Assembly (NCBI GenBank): GCA_004558105.1
Contig: SFEB01000048.1
Coordinates: 1 to 11,615 of the forward strand
Reading direction: 5' to 3'
DNA length: 11,615 bases
Source of the DNA: Clostridiales bacterium
GTDB taxonomy: Bacteria > Bacillota > Clostridia > Christensenellales > CAG-314
The first letter of the stretch is position 1, and each line of letters begins with the position of its first letter. The translations under genes were made by a program, and so were the position numbers. This document shows, one piece after another, positions 1 through 6,832 of this stretch. Under the pieces are notes generated by a model. It did not search any database and was not told the DNA's origin. It was given only the letters and a program-made list of their open reading frames with translations.

Positions 1-1097
1 GGCATCATAGTTGCGATGCTGGGTTTCGCCATAGTTTTCGGCGGAATATATTACTTGTCTTTTTCTTTGATACTGCAACCGGCAGTGAAGAAGAAGTTTC
101 TCAGATGCTTGCGCAGATTCTTGATTCGATATCGGGATACGGCGCATACATGTATCCTAACGTTTTTAAGGCTCAGGCTTTGCTGATTGGGTCGGAATTT
201 GTAAACGGATGGGGATGGGGTGCGATATTAGCGCTATTAAGCGATCTTTTGTTGTTTGCCGTTGCGGCATTGTTGGCGAGGGTCGCATATCAGAAAACTC
301 TTTTGAACATGGAAGAAAACGTGTCGCAGACCGTAAAAGCGAACGGCAAATTTAAAGGACGGAACAAACTTTGGCTGTTGATTAAGGACGACTTCCGTAA
401 TATTTTCCGTGATACTTCGCTCGGCACGTATTGTCTGATGGGGATTGTGATAATTCCCATTATGGTCGCCGTCTTCGGATTTGTTATGAGTGAAGATGCA
501 AATATTATTGCAGGCGGCGCTCAGTACAAGACTTTTGCTCTGTTTTCTCTTGCTTTACTGATGCTGTCAAGCTGTAATACTGTCGCAACGTCTTCTGTAA
601 GCAGAGAAAGGGAGTTGTTTTTCGTTTATAAGTATCTGCCAATCGACTCAGTTGACAGGGTAAAATCAAAGGTTTTTACTGCTCAGATCGTGTCATGTGT
701 CGTGTCTGTTGTGACGGTAATCGTCGGTATTGTATTTAAAATGTGCAACGTTTGGTACGCATTGTACATTTTTGTTGTGATTAATCTTGTTTGTTTTGGA
801 ATGGGAAGTATTCAGGTTTATTTCGATATAAAAAATCCGCGTCTGAAATGGACGAATATTCAGAACGGGCTTAAAAACAACAGTTCTGCGATATGGAGCC
901 TTGTTATTATGTTAGGCGTTATATTTGTTTTCGTTTTGCCGTTCGGCATGGCTACGTTGATTCCGGATAATCTCGGATTACCTTTGATTAAATACCTGGT
1001 TCCTGCGGTATTGTTCGTGCTGGCGATTGTTTTTGCCGTCGTTTCGTATCGCATCGTTATCAAAAAAGCGCCAAAACGCTTGACGGAAATAGAATAA
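1..1097 (+). CDS. ABC-2 type transporter permease, C-terminal part (5' end cut off, probable frameshift near 60)
   Basis: This is an integral membrane permease, probably the membrane subunit of an ABC exporter whose ATPase gene would lie upstream. Its substrate cannot be told. From the ATG at 105 the frame encodes 330 residues with about seven hydrophobic segments. A cytoplasmic stretch contains SSVSRERELFFVYKYLPID, which resembles the 'SREG..F...K.LPV' signature of large Clostridial ABC-2 permeases (recalled family pattern, not searched). The ATG at 105 is probably internal: no good Shine-Dalgarno precedes it and the frame is open back to position 3. Positions 1-60 instead encode a clear membrane segment (GIIVAMLGFAIVFGGIYY) in frame 1, whereas the downstream protein is in frame 3. 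A single missing base, for example in the T run at 60-64, would join the two. It ends 34 bases before tyrS. The general family is fairly sure; the exact subfamily is not. Confidence 0.7.
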   Translation, partial: HHSCDAGFRHSFRRNILLVFFFDTATGSEEEVSQMLAQILDSISGYGAYMYPNVFKAQALLIGSEFVNGWGWGAILALLSDLLLFAVAALLARVAYQKTLLNMEENVSQTVKANGKFKGRNKLWLLIKDDFRNIFRDTSLGTYCLMGIVIIPIMVAVFGFVMSEDANIIAGGAQYKTFALFSLALLMLSSCNTVATSSVSRERELFFVYKYLPIDSVDRVKSKVFTAQIVSCVVSVVTVIVGIVFKMCNVWYALYIFVVINLVCFGMGSIQVYFDIKNPRLKWTNIQNGLKNNSSAIWSLVIMLGVIFVFVLPFGMATLIPDNLGLPLIKYLVPAVLFVLAIVFAVVSYRIVIKKAPKRLTEIE

Positions 1098-1131
1098 AAC
1101 TTTAAAATGTTTGAAAGAGGAGAATTTTTAT

Positions 1132-2322
1132 ATGGCTATTAAAAACGTAATGGATATTTTGAGAGAACGCGGATTTATCAAGCAAACCGTATATGAAGAG
1201 GATTTGTATAAACTTCTCGGTGAAAAGTCCGTTACATTTTATATAGGGTTCGATCCGACGGCTGACAGTCTGCACGTCGGACACTTTGTTCAGCTTATGG
1301 CAATGGCTCACATGCAAAGAGCAGGACACAAGCCTATCGCTTTGATAGGCGGCGGCACCGCCATGGTCGGAGACCCTTCGGGGCGCACAGATATGCGTAG
1401 CATGATGACCAGAGAAACCATTGCCCACAACTGCGAGTGTTTTAAAAAGCAGATGGAACGTTTCGTGGATTTTTCAGACGGCAAGGCTTTGATGGTGAAC
1501 AACGCCGATTGGTTGCTTAATCTTAATTACGTTGACTTTTTACGCGAAATCGGTACGCATTTTTCCGTAAACAAAATGTTGACGGCAGAGTGTTTTAAAA
1601 AGCGTCTGGAAAAGGGTTTGTCCTTTTTGGAGTTTAACTACATGCTTATGCAGGGCTACGACTTTTTGGTGTTGTACCAAAAATACGGTTGTCTGCTTGA
1701 GCTTGGCGGGGACGATCAATGGAGTAACATGCTGGCAGGCGCGGATCTTATCAGACGCAAGGAACAAAAAGACGCTTTTGCTATGACTTTTTCTTTGCTT
1801 ACCACCAGCGAAGGTACGAAAATGGGTAAAACGGCAAAGGGTGCGGTATGGCTTGACGCCGAAAAAACCACGCCTTACGAATTTTTCCAGTACTGGCGTA
1901 ACGTCGCCGACGCAGACGTTGAAAAGTGCCTGAAACTTTTGACTTTCGTTGATATCGAGGAAATCAAAGAACTTTGCAAGTATAACGACGAGCGTATTAA
2001 TCAGGCAAAAGTGCGTCTTGCTTACGAGGTTACTGCGTTGGTTCATGGCAAAGAAATTGCAGACACGGTAAAGGCGCAGGTAGAAGCTGCTTTTTCCAAC
2101 AACGCTGATAATATGCAAAGTAAAGAAGTAGTCTCCGACAATATCATAGACTGCCTGGTAGAAGTTGGTTTTGCCAAGAGTAAGGGCGAGGCGCGCAGAC
2201 TTATCGAAGGCGGCGGCGTATCCGTAGACGATACCAAAGTTAGCGGATTTGACGTCGTTCTGCCGACAGAGTTTATACTCCACAAAGGCAAAAAGGCACA
2301 CTTGAAGGTTGTAAGAAAATGA
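1132..2322 (+). CDS. tyrS: Tyrosyl-tRNA synthetase (class I, TyrS type)
   Basis: The enzyme charges tRNA-Tyr with tyrosine in the cytoplasm. The 396-residue product has the class I HIGH motif as HVGH (residues 48-51) and the KMSKS motif as KMGKT (230-234), the form typical of bacterial TyrS. The tyrosine-pocket region reads LGGDDQWSN. A C-terminal S4 RNA-binding domain (about 335-396) includes FAKSKGEARRLIEGGGVSVD. Length matches the family. I chose ATG 1132 because AAAGAGGAG at 1114-1122 lies nine bases upstream; the frame could be extended to TTG 1111, but that would put the ribosome-binding site inside the gene. Only 34 bases separate it from the permease, so there is no adjacent T-box leader or obvious promoter, and transcription probably runs in from upstream. 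Its stop overlaps the next start (ATGA), suggesting translational coupling. Confidence 0.97.
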   Translation: MAIKNVMDILRERGFIKQTVYEEDLYKLLGEKSVTFYIGFDPTADSLHVGHFVQLMAMAHMQRAGHKPIALIGGGTAMVGDPSGRTDMRSMMTRETIAHNCECFKKQMERFVDFSDGKALMVNNADWLLNLNYVDFLREIGTHFSVNKMLTAECFKKRLEKGLSFLEFNYMLMQGYDFLVLYQKYGCLLELGGDDQWSNMLAGADLIRRKEQKDAFAMTFSLLTTSEGTKMGKTAKGAVWLDAEKTTPYEFFQYWRNVADADVEKCLKLLTFVDIEEIKELCKYNDERINQAKVRLAYEVTALVHGKEIADTVKAQVEAAFSNNADNMQSKEVVSDNIIDCLVEVGFAKSKGEARRLIEGGGVSVDDTKVSGFDVVLPTEFILHKGKKAHLKVVRK

Positions 2323-2942
2323 CCGAAAAGCCCGTACTGATTCCTAAACCGAACGAGATATTTTTTAAAGAAACCGTGATAAACAAATCACGGTTTTTGG
2401 CATATTGCAAAAACGTCGACGACGTGAGTCAGGCTACGGATTTTTTGGCGCAAATAAAAAAGAAACATTACGACGCCACGCACAACTGTTACGCTTACGT
2501 CGTAGGTGATTTCGTTAAATTTTCGGACGACGGCGAGCCGGGAGGCACCGCAGGTAAACCGATATTGAACGCAATTCAGCAAAAAGGTTTTATCGATACG
2601 ATAGTAGTGGTGACGAGGTACTTCGGCGGAGTTAAACTCGGTGCGGGCGGACTCGTACGGGCGTACGGCGGAGCGGCAAATGATATTCTTGCCGTCGTTC
2701 CGACATGCAAAGAAGAGAGGGCTGTGGATATTTCGGTTAAAATTTCTTACGCCAATTTCAGCGCCGTCACCAATATCCTTAGCGTCAAGGCGTTGACGGT
2801 GAACAACGTTTTCGATACGGACGTTACCGTCTGCGCAACCGTTAAGGTTGAAGATTTGCAACAAGTTTTAACGGCAATCCGGGACGCCGTCAACGGTCAA
2901 GCCGTGTTTAGCGTAGGCGAAGAGTATAATTTGAGGATTTGA
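2319..2942 (+). CDS. YigZ / IMPACT (UPF0029) family protein
   Basis: This is a conserved cytoplasmic protein of the YigZ/YvyE family, related to the eukaryotic translation regulator IMPACT. Its precise bacterial role is unsettled; nucleic-acid or ribosome association has been proposed. The 207 residues carry all the family hallmarks in order: DATHNCYAY (52-60), DDGEPGGTAGKP (70-81) and VTRYFGGVKLGAGGLVRAYG (98-117). A C-terminal ferredoxin-like DUF1949-type domain follows from about 140 to the end. The length is usual for the family. The start ATG overlaps the tyrS stop by four bases, and recX begins seven bases after its own stop, so it sits in the middle of a tyrS-yigZ-recX operon. Identity is very secure; function is not. 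Confidence 0.95.
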   Translation: MTEKPVLIPKPNEIFFKETVINKSRFLAYCKNVDDVSQATDFLAQIKKKHYDATHNCYAYVVGDFVKFSDDGEPGGTAGKPILNAIQQKGFIDTIVVVTRYFGGVKLGAGGLVRAYGGAANDILAVVPTCKEERAVDISVKISYANFSAVTNILSVKALTVNNVFDTDVTVCATVKVEDLQQVLTAIRDAVNGQAVFSVGEEYNLRI

Positions 2943-2949
2943 GCGGATT

Positions 2950-3597
2950 ATGCATGAATATACGATAACGGCGCTTGAGCCGCAAAAAAACAGCAAACGT
3001 CGCTACAACCTTTATCTTGACGGCGAGTTTAAATGCGGAATTACCGAGGACAGCGTTGCGGTGTTTCGTCTGAAAGCAGGACAGACGCTGACGGAAAGTA
3101 AATTACGGGAGATTATGGATACTACCGAAACGCAAATAGCTTTCGATAAGTGCCTTAATCTGCTCGGTAAAAGCATGAAAACCACTAAGCAAATCAAAGA
3201 GTATTTGCAACAAAAGGGGTTCGGCGACCGTGTTTCTCAAAACGTAATAAATAAGTTGAAGGAGTACAAATATATCGACGACCAAGCGTATGCGGTTGCT
3301 TTCGTTTCGCAATTTAAAACTTGTAAGGGGGCTTTCAGAATCAGACAGGAGTTAATGCTTAAAGGTATAAAAAAAGAGATTATAGACGAAGCTTTGTCGG
3401 ACATCGATGAAAATGAAAAGGTCGAAAACGCTTTTAATCTCGCGAAAAAAGCAGTTAAGGGTAAGCAAATCGACCAAAAACAGCTGATAAAGGTCAATCG
3501 ACATCTGCTTTCGAGGGGTTTTGATTTTGAAACGGTAAACGTTGTCCTTAACCGGTTGAAAACCGAAAACGGTTTTTCCGACGACGAAAAGGAATAA
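2950..3597 (+). CDS. recX: Regulatory protein RecX
   Basis: RecX binds RecA filaments and limits RecA activity in recombination and the SOS response. The 215-residue protein shows the three-helix repeat layout of the family. A central block contains AFDKCLNLLGKSMKTTKQIK and an L-x-x-KGF element (about residues 60-95), followed by IDDQAYAVAFV. The C-terminal repeat ends LLSRGFDFETVNVVLNRLK. An N-terminal region of about 60 residues with short beta-strand-like segments is common in Firmicute RecX. It starts seven bases after the YigZ-family stop. Its ribosome-binding site is weak (GAGCGGA just upstream), which fits translational coupling. It is the last gene of the tyrS operon and is convergent with mazF. 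There is no recA next door, which is not unusual. Confidence 0.92.
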   Translation: MHEYTITALEPQKNSKRRYNLYLDGEFKCGITEDSVAVFRLKAGQTLTESKLREIMDTTETQIAFDKCLNLLGKSMKTTKQIKEYLQQKGFGDRVSQNVINKLKEYKYIDDQAYAVAFVSQFKTCKGAFRIRQELMLKGIKKEIIDEALSDIDENEKVENAFNLAKKAVKGKQIDQKQLIKVNRHLLSRGFDFETVNVVLNRLKTENGFSDDEKE

Positions 3598-3609
3598 AAT
3601 CGGTGCAAA

Positions 3610-3636
3610 AACGGGCGGCAAATAATGCCGCCCGTT
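3610..3636 (-). terminator. Intrinsic terminator between recX and mazF, best on the - strand
   Basis: The inverted repeat AACGGGCGGCA / TGCCGCCCGTT gives an 11-bp GC-rich stem with an AATAA loop. Read on the - strand it is followed directly by a run of five T residues (two of them from the stem base), so it should end the mazF transcript. On the + strand only TTAAATCTTT follows, a poor U-tract, so termination of the recX operon may be weaker. It lies between two convergent genes. Confidence 0.75.
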
Positions 3637-3690
3637 AAATCTTTGACCTTTTTCAGCTCGTCTTTGGTAACGCTTTTGTACCGTGAGTCG

Positions 3691-4035
3691 TCAATGGAAA
3701 AAACCAAGGCTGATAAGCAGTGCGTTATTGACTTCTTTCATTTGTTCGGGAGTGAGTTCGCCTATTTTTTCTTTAAGACGACTTTTATCTATAGTACGGA
3801 TTTGTTCCAACAGTACGACGCTGTCTTTTGGCAGGCTTGACGTGCTGCTCGGCAACAAAATGTGAGTCGGCAATTTTGCCTTGTTTAGTTTTGAGGTTGT
3901 AGCCGCCGCTATGATGGTGGGACTGTATTTGTTGCCGATATCGTTTTGCAGTACGAGAACAGGTCGGATTCCGCCTTGTTCGCTACCAATGACCGGACTG
4001 AGGTCGGCGTAATAAATTTCTCCGCGTTTAATCAA
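3691..4035 (-). CDS. mazF: MazF/PemK-type mRNA endoribonuclease (NdoA-like)
   Basis: This is a sequence-specific endoribonuclease of the type II toxin family, which cleaves mRNA in the cytoplasm. It begins IKRGEIYYADLSPVIGSEQG, continues GIRPVLVLQND, and has LLEQIRTIDKSRLKEKIG near the C-terminus, very close to Bacillus NdoA (MazF). Counting from the start chosen here, Arg24 and Thr47 align with the catalytic Arg25 and Thr48 of B. subtilis MazF, so it looks active. I chose TTG at 4033-4035 (114 residues): the AAGGA ribosome-binding site lies at 4044-4048, eight bases upstream. The ATG at 4042-4044 overlaps that site and would add three residues. No mazE/ndoAI antitoxin gene lies upstream on this strand. 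Convergent with recX, divergent from lgt. Confidence 0.93.
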   Translation of the reverse strand: MIKRGEIYYADLSPVIGSEQGGIRPVLVLQNDIGNKYSPTIIAAATTSKLNKAKLPTHILLPSSTSSLPKDSVVLLEQIRTIDKSRLKEKIGELTPEQMKEVNNALLISLGFFH

Positions 4036-4043
4036 TTTGCACA

Positions 4044-4048
4044 TCCTT
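4044..4048 (-). promoter_or_regulatory. Ribosome-binding site that decides the mazF start
   Basis: On the - strand the sequence AAAGGATGTGCAAATTG contains AAGGA overlapping an in-frame ATG. The spacing to that ATG is zero, but eight bases lie between AAGGA and the TTG three codons on. The protein from TTG starts with IKRGEIYYADL, matching the usual family N-terminus. This is inference from spacing. Confidence 0.6.
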
Positions 4049-4143
4049 TGACGGCAACTATCCTCATTGATACTTTATTCTTTGCCTTAAAAAAAGGTGT
4101 ATGTATTTTGCCGTCGCAAAGAAATTTTGGACAACTTTTGCTT

Positions 4144-4173
4144 ATTTTAAACGCATGGTCTTTTTTTTGTTAA
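4144..4173 (-). promoter_or_regulatory. Possible promoter for mazF
   Basis: On the - strand a TTAACA -35 (4168-4173) and a TAAAAT -10 (4144-4149) are 18 bases apart. The site would give a leader of roughly 100 bases before mazF. The region is very AT-rich, so a chance match is quite possible. Confidence 0.35.
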
Positions 4174-4210
4174 AAAATTCTGGTTGAACGTAACAAATTG
4201 GCACTTTGCC

Positions 4211-4239
4211 TTGACTTAATTTTAAGATTGGCTTATAAT
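4211..4239 (+). promoter_or_regulatory. Sigma-A type promoter for lgt operon
   Basis: TTGACT at 4211-4216 and TATAAT at 4234-4239 are separated by exactly 17 bases. Transcription would start near 4246, giving a leader of about 20 bases with the ribosome-binding site AAAGGAGAG. This match also argues against the longer lgt reading frame starting at 4198, which would place the promoter inside the gene. Confidence 0.85.
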
Positions 4240-4266
4240 GTAAAAAAAACTGAAAGGAGAGTTTTT

Positions 4267-5388
4267 ATGCTTTCGATGTTGAACGCTCCCATTATCGATT
4301 TTCACAGCGACGTGTCGGGTAATCCCGCCGTCTCAATCTTTGGTGTGGGAATTACTTATTACGCGTTGATAATAGTTGCCGGCATGATAATGGCTATACT
4401 TTTGTCAATGTATCTGTTTAAAAAGTGCGGTTTTAATGCCGACGACGTTCTGGATTACGCTATCATTCTTATTCCCAGCGCCGTATTGGGGTGCAGGTTG
4501 TACTTTTTTATGTTCCCGTACGAAGGAACGACTACCGACTGGTCTGAGTTTTTTAACTTCCGTTCCGGCGGATTGGCCATTTACGGCGGCGTTATCGCAG
4601 GATATATTACGGTAAGGGTAGTGGCGTATTTTAAAATGCATAAGTTTGAACGTATAGCGGATATAATCGTAGTCGTTCTGCTTATGGCGCAGGCAATAGG
4701 GCGTTGGGGCAACTTCGTCAACCATGAGGCTTACGGCAACTTGGTTGAAAACCCCAATCTGCAATGGTTCCCTTACGCGGTCCATATCGGAAACAATTAT
4801 TATCAGGCAACTTTCTTTTACGAATCCTTCCTGAATATTATCGGTGCGGTTATCGCTTTTCTTTTGTTGACCCGTTGGAAAAACTATAAACGCGGTTTTA
4901 ACCTTGCCTTTTACTTTATTTACTACGGCGTCGTCCGTTTGATAGTGGAAAGTTTCCGCTCGGACAGTTTATATTTTTTAAACACGGGAATAAAGGTTAG
5001 CCAGCTTGTTTCGGCTATACTGATTGTTATCGGCATAGTCAGACTTGTTCTTATTTACACCAAGACAGACTTAAAAATCGATATCTGGCTTGCAAAAACT
5101 TTTAAAACGCGCGAGAGATTCGAACGCAATATCGTGAAAGCTCAGACAAAGGCAGACAAGTTGCGTGAAGAGGCAGATAAACTTGCCGAGCAGTTGCCTG
5201 CCGAAAGCAGACTCGTTGTTTCTGCGAAGAAAAAGGCAGATTATGCTCTTCTTAACGCCGCAAACGTAAAAAAGACGGTGCAGAACTTTTACGACGAGTA
5301 CTACAGACACGGTCTGGATCTCAAAACTTTGCAGATAGTGTCTAAGCAGAAAGTTACAGCACAGGAAAACAAAGAGGGAGAAAAATAA
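4267..5388 (+). CDS. lgt: Prolipoprotein diacylglyceryl transferase with extended C-terminal tail
   Basis: Lgt transfers diacylglycerol from phosphatidylglycerol to the lipobox cysteine of prolipoproteins at the cytoplasmic membrane, the first step of lipoprotein maturation. The product has 373 residues and about seven membrane segments in the first 265. Motifs seen are GGLAIYGGVIAG (101-112), the Lgt signature GRWGNFVNHEAYG (145-157) and RLIVESFR (224-231), which hold the conserved Arg, Asn and Glu positions. The usual length is about 260-300 residues. Here roughly 105 extra residues (about 268-373) form a highly charged, Ala/Lys/Glu-rich segment predicted to be helical or coiled-coil and probably cytoplasmic. 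ATG 4267 has AAAGGAGAG at 4253-4261. Its stop overlaps the start of the next gene by one base (TAATG), so the two are coupled. Confidence 0.95.
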   Translation: MLSMLNAPIIDFHSDVSGNPAVSIFGVGITYYALIIVAGMIMAILLSMYLFKKCGFNADDVLDYAIILIPSAVLGCRLYFFMFPYEGTTTDWSEFFNFRSGGLAIYGGVIAGYITVRVVAYFKMHKFERIADIIVVVLLMAQAIGRWGNFVNHEAYGNLVENPNLQWFPYAVHIGNNYYQATFFYESFLNIIGAVIAFLLLTRWKNYKRGFNLAFYFIYYGVVRLIVESFRSDSLYFLNTGIKVSQLVSAILIVIGIVRLVLIYTKTDLKIDIWLAKTFKTRERFERNIVKAQTKADKLREEADKLAEQLPAESRLVVSAKKKADYALLNAANVKKTVQNFYDEYYRHGLDLKTLQIVSKQKVTAQENKEGEK

Positions 5389-6824
5389 TGGAACAAAGGA
5401 ATTTGACGTTGTTGACCGACTACTACGAGTTGACGATGATGAACGGATATTTCAGAAAAGGCATGAGCAATCGTACCGCCGTTTTCGATTTGTTTTTCCG
5501 CTCAAACGCGGAGAGCAATTACTGCCTTGCTGCGGGGCTGAATCAGGCGTTGGATTATATAAAAAATTTGCATTTCGGGAAAGAAGAAATCGATTATTTG
5601 CGCAGCACGGGCGAATTTAAAGAGGACTTTCTCGATTACCTGAAAACATTTAAATTTACGGGAGATATTTACGCGGTGGAAGAAGGCACCGTCGTTTTTC
5701 CTTACGAGCCGCTTATGGAGGTTAAGGCGCCGATTATGGAAGCTCAACTGGTCGAGTCGGCCTTGCTGAATATAATGAATTTTCAGACGTTGATAGCAAC
5801 CAAGGCTAGCAGAATTACCCGTGCGGCGTATCCCGGCAAGGTTATAGAATTCGGTCTTCGTCGTGCGCAAGCTCCCGATGCCGCAATATACGGAGCGAGA
5901 GCGGCAATAATAGGCGGATGTAACAGTACGAGTAACGTTCTGGCGGCTCAGATGTTCGGTTATCCGCCCAAAGGAACACATGCGCACAGTTGGATAATGT
6001 CTTTTCCGAGCGAGTTGGAGGCATTCAGAGCTTACGCCGAGATTTATCCCAACAGTTGTTTGTTACTTGTCGATACTTACGATACGTTAAAGAGCGGTAT
6101 ACCAAACGCAATCACCGTGTTTAAAGAGATGAGGGAAAAAGGATTGAAACCGACGGGAATTCGTCTCGATAGCGGCGACCTTGCGTATTTAAGCAAAAAA
6201 GCGCGTCAGATGTTGGATGCGGAGGGCTTTAACGACGTAAAAATCTTTGCAGGCGGCGATCTCGACGAATACGTCGTCACGAGTTTAAACCTCCAGGGCG
6301 CGAAAATCGATTTGTACGGTATCGGTACCAAACTCATTACGAGTTTTACCAATCCCAGTCTGGGCGGCGTTTACAAGTTGGCGGCTATCGAAGACGAAAA
6401 CGGAATGCAACCGAAGATGAAGATAAGCGACAATCCCGAAAAAGTTACCAATCCTGGCGAAAAGCGTATTTACAGATTTATCAATAACGCCACAGGAAAG
6501 GCTCTTGCGGACGTCATTTGTCTTGCTGACGAAAAAATCGACGAGTCAAAGCCTTATACTCTGGTTCATCCGGTTGACAGATGGAAGACAAAGGAAGTTA
6601 AAAATTTTACGGCAGTCCCTTTGTATAAAAAGGTTGTGGAAAACGGCGAGCGGATTTACGATTGCCCGTCGCTGGATAAAATTTGCGAGCATGCCACGGA
6701 GAGCCTTGAGCAGTTCTGGGAAGAATACAAACGTATCGAAAGACCGCAATTGTACAAGGTCGACTTGTCGGATAAGTTGTACGAGTTAAAGCAAAATATG
6801 CTGTCAAAGTTAGGTAAGCACTGA
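5388..6824 (+). CDS. pncB: Nicotinate phosphoribosyltransferase
   Basis: The enzyme joins nicotinate and phosphoribosyl pyrophosphate to make nicotinate mononucleotide, driven by ATP, in the Preiss-Handler NAD salvage pathway. The 478 residues start LTLLTDYYELTMMNGYF, typical of the NAPRTase family. The catalytic core contains FGLRRAQAPDAA and GTHAHSW (196-202), where a His aligns with the autophosphorylated His of the family. RLDSGDL (259-265) and DLYGIGTKL complete the phosphoribosyl-binding side of the barrel. Length is normal. It starts on the last base of the lgt stop, with GAGGGAG just upstream inside lgt, and is followed eight bases later by the GNAT gene. An ester-type nicotinamide phosphoribosyltransferase is less likely given these motifs. 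Confidence 0.94.
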   Translation: MEQRNLTLLTDYYELTMMNGYFRKGMSNRTAVFDLFFRSNAESNYCLAAGLNQALDYIKNLHFGKEEIDYLRSTGEFKEDFLDYLKTFKFTGDIYAVEEGTVVFPYEPLMEVKAPIMEAQLVESALLNIMNFQTLIATKASRITRAAYPGKVIEFGLRRAQAPDAAIYGARAAIIGGCNSTSNVLAAQMFGYPPKGTHAHSWIMSFPSELEAFRAYAEIYPNSCLLLVDTYDTLKSGIPNAITVFKEMREKGLKPTGIRLDSGDLAYLSKKARQMLDAEGFNDVKIFAGGDLDEYVVTSLNLQGAKIDLYGIGTKLITSFTNPSLGGVYKLAAIEDENGMQPKMKISDNPEKVTNPGEKRIYRFINNATGKALADVICLADEKIDESKPYTLVHPVDRWKTKEVKNFTAVPLYKKVVENGERIYDCPSLDKICEHATESLEQFWEEYKRIERPQLYKVDLSDKLYELKQNMLSKLGKH

Positions 6825-6832
6825 GGAAAAAT

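Noticed and set aside
1540..2301. Open frame of 253 codons on the - strand, antisense to tyrS
   Set aside because: tyrS is certain here, and the antisense product is low in recognisable motifs and high in Phe, Cys and His, as expected of a shadow frame.
3637..3690. Open frame past the mazF stop reading DDSRYKSVTKDELKKVKDL, possible frameshifted MazF tail
   Set aside because: The mazF product already has the normal family length and ending, and the frame then runs into the terminator and recX antisense. Coding-like codons over 18 residues are not enough.
4198..4266. Longer lgt start at 4198
   Set aside because: It would contain the near-consensus promoter and the ribosome-binding site; ATG 4267 fits both.
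4367..4605. Tyr in place of His in the Lgt GGLAIYGG motif as a possible loss of activity
   Set aside because: Many Firmicute Lgt proteins are remembered to have Tyr at this position, so it is not a defect; the Arg/Asn/Glu motifs are intact.
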